Positions 29,165 through 32,177 of a stretch of DNA of 32,177 nt are shown here, piece after piece. The notes beneath the pieces were generated by a model. The model was not told the origin of the DNA. It ran no database searches and worked only from the letters and a program-made list of their open reading frames with translations. Each line of letters begins with the position of its first letter. Position 1 is the first letter of the stretch. Origin of the DNA: Bacteroidetes bacterium MED-G20 (GTDB taxonomy: Bacteria > Bacteroidota > Bacteroidia > Flavobacteriales_D > Parvicellaceae); contig NTKH01000009.1 in NCBI GenBank assembly GCA_002457645.1, forward strand, positions 1 through 32,177, given 5' to 3'. The position numbers and the translations under genes were made by a program.

Positions 29165-30256
29165 GTGAAAAATATTTATAATAAACTTATACTAAAAGTT
29201 CAAAAATTTGATGCAGTTAGATACGGTTATTCTAGAAATTATATTGATGGTGGAGTAACTAGACTTTCACCATATATTTCAAGAGGAATTATAAGTACTA
29301 AAACTATTTACAACCATATTTCAAATGCTGGGTATGAAATTAATCAAATTCAAAAATTTTTACAAGAGTTATGTTGGAGAGACTACTGGCAAAAAAAATG
29401 GCAGCAAACAACAAATATTGATGTTGATTTAAAAAACATTCAATCTCCTACTCTTTATCATAATCTACCATCATCTATAGTTAAGCATCATACTTCAATT
29501 GATGCTATTGACCATTCTATTAAAGAACTTTATGAAACTGGTTATATGCACAATCATTTAAGAATGTATACTGCTGGTATTTGTTGTAACATCGGACAAT
29601 ATCATTGGCTCAGACCTGCAAAATGGATGTACTTCCATTTATTAGATGGTGATTGGGGAAGTAATGCTTTAAGTTGGCAATGGGTAGCTGGAACCAATAG
29701 CAATAAAAAGTATATAGCTAATCAAGAAAATATAAATAAGTATTGCCACACTAAGGACAAAGGAACTTTTTTAGATAAATCCTATGAAGAACTCACTAAA
29801 TATAACCTTGTTCCGAAAGAATTACAAGAAGAAATATCTCTAGAATATAACTATGATTTACCAAAAAACGAATTACTTAAAATTGATAAAAAGCTTCCTA
29901 CTTTTATTTACAACAGCTATAATTTAGACTCCAATTGGAAAAAAGAAGATAATGCTAATAGAATATTACTTTTTGAACCATCTCATTTCAAAAAATATCC
30001 AATTTCTAATAAAGTAATCAACTTTATAATCGAACTTTCTAGAGAAATAGAAGGAATAATAATTGCTGTTATGGAATTTGATGATCTTATGAAGATTGTA
30101 AAAAAAGAGTCCAATATATTTTTTAAAGAACATCCATTTAACAAACATTATAAAGGAAATATGGAAGAAAGGGATTGGATATTTCCAGAATTAGAAGCAA
30201 GGGGATCATTTTTTAGTTATTGGAAAAAAGGAATTAAAACATATTCAAACAAATGA
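29165..30256 (+). CDS. Cryptochrome/photolyase-like FAD-binding domain protein lacking the usual N-terminal photolyase domain
   Basis: 363 aa, GTG start; FLQELCWRDYWQKKW, GYMHNHLRMYTAGICCNIGQYHWLRPAKWMYFHLLDGDWGSNALSWQWVAGTNSNKKYIANQENINKYC, typical of the photolyase FAD-binding domain. Confidence 0.88.
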   Translation: MKNIYNKLILKVQKFDAVRYGYSRNYIDGGVTRLSPYISRGIISTKTIYNHISNAGYEINQIQKFLQELCWRDYWQKKWQQTTNIDVDLKNIQSPTLYHNLPSSIVKHHTSIDAIDHSIKELYETGYMHNHLRMYTAGICCNIGQYHWLRPAKWMYFHLLDGDWGSNALSWQWVAGTNSNKKYIANQENINKYCHTKDKGTFLDKSYEELTKYNLVPKELQEEISLEYNYDLPKNELLKIDKKLPTFIYNSYNLDSNWKKEDNANRILLFEPSHFKKYPISNKVINFIIELSREIEGIIIAVMEFDDLMKIVKKESNIFFKEHPFNKHYKGNMEERDWIFPELEARGSFFSYWKKGIKTYSNK

Positions 30257-30900
30257 AGCATTTTACAAAAAGCAATATAAAAGATCTTGATAAAGTTAAG
30301 AGACTCAACATTATTAACAGTATTACAGGAATTAAACCAAGTAATTTAATTGGAACCATTAATAAAGAAAAAATGACCAATTTGGCAATTTTTAGCAGTG
30401 TTATTCATCTTGGTAGTAATCCTGCATTACTTGGTTTCATATTAAGACCTCAAGAAAGAGTGAGAAGAGATACTTATAATAATATCCTTGAAAATGGTTC
30501 CTACACCATAAATCATCTTCCAGAAAACTTAACACTAAATGGTCACTATACTTCTGCTAAATTTGATAAAAATCAGTCTGAATTTAAGTATTGTAAGTTT
30601 ACCGAATGGTACGAAGATGGTTTTCAAGCACCATTTGTAAAAGAAAGCAATTTAAATGTAGGTCTTAAATATCAAGAAAGTGTTCCTATTAAGGCCAATA
30701 ATACCATTATGATTATTGGAAGTGTTGAACATGTATTTGTAAAAGAAGATGCTATTAGCGAAGAAGGCTATATAGATTTGGAAAAATTAAAAAGTACAGG
30801 TATTGGAGGCTTAAACAGCTATTATAGACTTAGAAAAATTAATTCATACCCCTACGCAAGGTTGTCTGAGTTACCAAAATTTAGTAATGAAAGGACATAA
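30253..30900 (+). CDS. Flavin reductase-like (FMN-binding split-barrel) protein
   Basis: 215 aa; SVIHLGSNPALLGFILRPQERVRRDTYNNILENGSYTINHLPENL; ATGA overlap with upstream photolyase-like gene. Confidence 0.8.
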   Translation: MKHFTKSNIKDLDKVKRLNIINSITGIKPSNLIGTINKEKMTNLAIFSSVIHLGSNPALLGFILRPQERVRRDTYNNILENGSYTINHLPENLTLNGHYTSAKFDKNQSEFKYCKFTEWYEDGFQAPFVKESNLNVGLKYQESVPIKANNTIMIIGSVEHVFVKEDAISEEGYIDLEKLKSTGIGGLNSYYRLRKINSYPYARLSELPKFSNERT

Positions 30901-31015
30901 AGAAAAATTACCATACAAAATCTGTATTGCTTGTGAAAGACCATTTTCATGGAGAAAAAAATGGATAAATAATTGGGATTCAGTTCTTTACTGTAGCAGG
31001 AAATGTAAAAGTTAA
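30887..31015 (+). CDS. DUF2256-like 42-aa zinc-binding protein
   Basis: ATG 30887 to TAA 31015: MKGHKEKLPYKICIACERPFSWRKKWINNWDSVLYCSRKCKS; paired CxxC and CxxxC. Overlaps flavin-reductase-like stop by 14 nt; below ORF-track length cutoff. Confidence 0.88.
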   Translation: MKGHKEKLPYKICIACERPFSWRKKWINNWDSVLYCSRKCKS

Positions 31016-31054
31016 TTTTGTTTAATTATTTTATAAATTAGTTAAACAATTTAG

Positions 31055-31062
31055 TAAATTTA
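31055..31062 (+). promoter_or_regulatory. Candidate -7 element TAaaTTTa upstream of ABC transporter genes
   Basis: One mismatch from TAnnTTTG; ends 4 nt before the GTG start at 31067. Confidence 0.3.
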
Positions 31063-31066
31063 CATC

Positions 31067-31966
31067 GTGAATTCATCTAAAATATTAGAAATACAAAATT
31101 TGCATAAATCATTTGGGGACTTTAAAGCTGTCAATAATATTAGCCTTCATGTTAACAAAGGGGATATATATGGATTTTTGGGACCTAATGGTGCTGGAAA
31201 AAGCACTACCTTAAGAATGGTACTCGGTTTAATTAAGCCTAATCAAGGCCATATTTTTATAAATAAAAAAAACATTTCTGGAAATAACAGAAAATTTTTA
31301 AATGATATAGGTGCACTTATTGAAAAACCAGATTTCTACAAAAATTTATCTGCTTTAGATAACTTAAAAATTCTCTATAAAATGTCTAATCTCAAAAATG
31401 ATGAAAGAATATTTGAGGTACTTAATGAGGTAGACTTATGGGATAAAAGAAACCAAAAAGTAGGAGGTTTTTCTCAGGGAATGAAACAAAGGTTAGGAAT
31501 TGCTCAAACGCTACTTCATGAACCTTCATTAATAATTTTAGATGAGCCATCAAATGGACTAGATCCCCAGGGTCAAGCAGACATGAGAGAACTTATTTTG
31601 AGAATTAACAAGGAGATGCAAATCACCATTATTATATCAAGTCATATTCTAAGCGAAATTGAAAAAATTGCCAACAGAATGGTCGTCATCAATAATGGTG
31701 AAAAGATTTTAGAGGGTAATGTGAACGATCTCATGGCTAAAGAGTTACTTAAAGTAAGTTTTAAAAGTTCGAATACTGTTCAACTTTCTGATTTTTTAAA
31801 AACTGAAAATATTGAATTTGAAGAAAGAAATGAGAATATAATAGCACTTATTAACGAAGAATCTATTCCCAACGTAATTCATAAAATAACTCAAAAAAAC
31901 ATTCCTATTTCAGAAGTTAAGCAAATGAGAACTCTTGAAGAACTTTTTTTAGGATTAACCAAATGA
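31067..31966 (+). CDS. ABC transporter ATP-binding protein
   Basis: 299 aa, GTG start; Walker A GPNGAGKST, signature VGGFSQGMKQRLGIA, Walker B LIILDEPSNGLDPQG, H-loop IIISSHIL. Confidence 0.96.
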   Translation: MNSSKILEIQNLHKSFGDFKAVNNISLHVNKGDIYGFLGPNGAGKSTTLRMVLGLIKPNQGHIFINKKNISGNNRKFLNDIGALIEKPDFYKNLSALDNLKILYKMSNLKNDERIFEVLNEVDLWDKRNQKVGGFSQGMKQRLGIAQTLLHEPSLIILDEPSNGLDPQGQADMRELILRINKEMQITIIISSHILSEIEKIANRMVVINNGEKILEGNVNDLMAKELLKVSFKSSNTVQLSDFLKTENIEFEERNENIIALINEESIPNVIHKITQKNIPISEVKQMRTLEELFLGLTK

Positions 31967-32177
31967 TACAATTAACGCTTATAGAACTATTTAAGATAAT
32001 CAAAAGACCTAGAACTTACATTGGGTTTCTGGCTATTTTCTTAACAGTTGGAGCCATGCAATTGGCTATGTATTATGAAGGAGAAGAGCTGATATCAATT
32101 GCTATTCAAAATCTTGAAAACGACTTTAGGTTAGAAGGTAAAATTATCAATACTAATTTAATGACGTATATTCTTCT
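31963..32177 (+). CDS. ABC transporter permease (N-terminal part, cut by window edge)
   Basis: ATGA overlap with upstream ATPase; MIQLTLIELFKIIKRPRTYIGFLAIFLTVGAMQLAMYYEGEELIS..., open to window end. Confidence 0.82.
   Translation, partial: MIQLTLIELFKIIKRPRTYIGFLAIFLTVGAMQLAMYYEGEELISIAIQNLENDFRLEGKIINTNLMTYIL

Noticed and set aside
28905-30148. ORFs 28905..29093 (-) and 29966..30148 (-)
   Set aside because: Antisense shadows of the HDAC-like and photolyase-like genes.
1-32177. CRISPR array, tRNA/rRNA, transposase or integrase
   Set aside because: No regularly spaced direct repeats, no rRNA/tRNA-like segments recognised, and no mobile-element protein among the ORFs; coding density is near complete.

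Overview
AT-rich Bacteroidetes (Flavobacteriia-like) window, judged from T9SS C-terminal sorting domains, lipoprotein signals and gene families. Positions ~1-27310 form a dense carbohydrate/sulfate-ester degradation locus: three formylglycine-type sulfatases, a GH3 enzyme, three clan GH-A hydrolases (two paralogous), several T9SS-secreted or surface proteins with binding-type modules, and two paralogous copies of a three-gene module: beta-barrel-like protein A, beta-barrel-like protein B, surface-type lipoprotein C. No SusC/SusD pair or TonB-dependent receptor is visible in the window. The duplicated A-B-C module sits at the head of both minus-strand operons, where SusCD would be expected, and is the best candidate for an undescribed glycan-associated outer-membrane system. 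Positions ~27531-32177 are a separate plus-strand region: a YceI-like protein, an HDAC/AcuC-like deacetylase, a photolyase-like FAD-binding protein without the usual N-terminal domain, a flavin-reductase-like protein, a 42-aa DUF2256-like ORF missing from the ORF track, and an ABC ATPase plus truncated permease. All family calls come from motif and sequence reading by eye; no searches were run.
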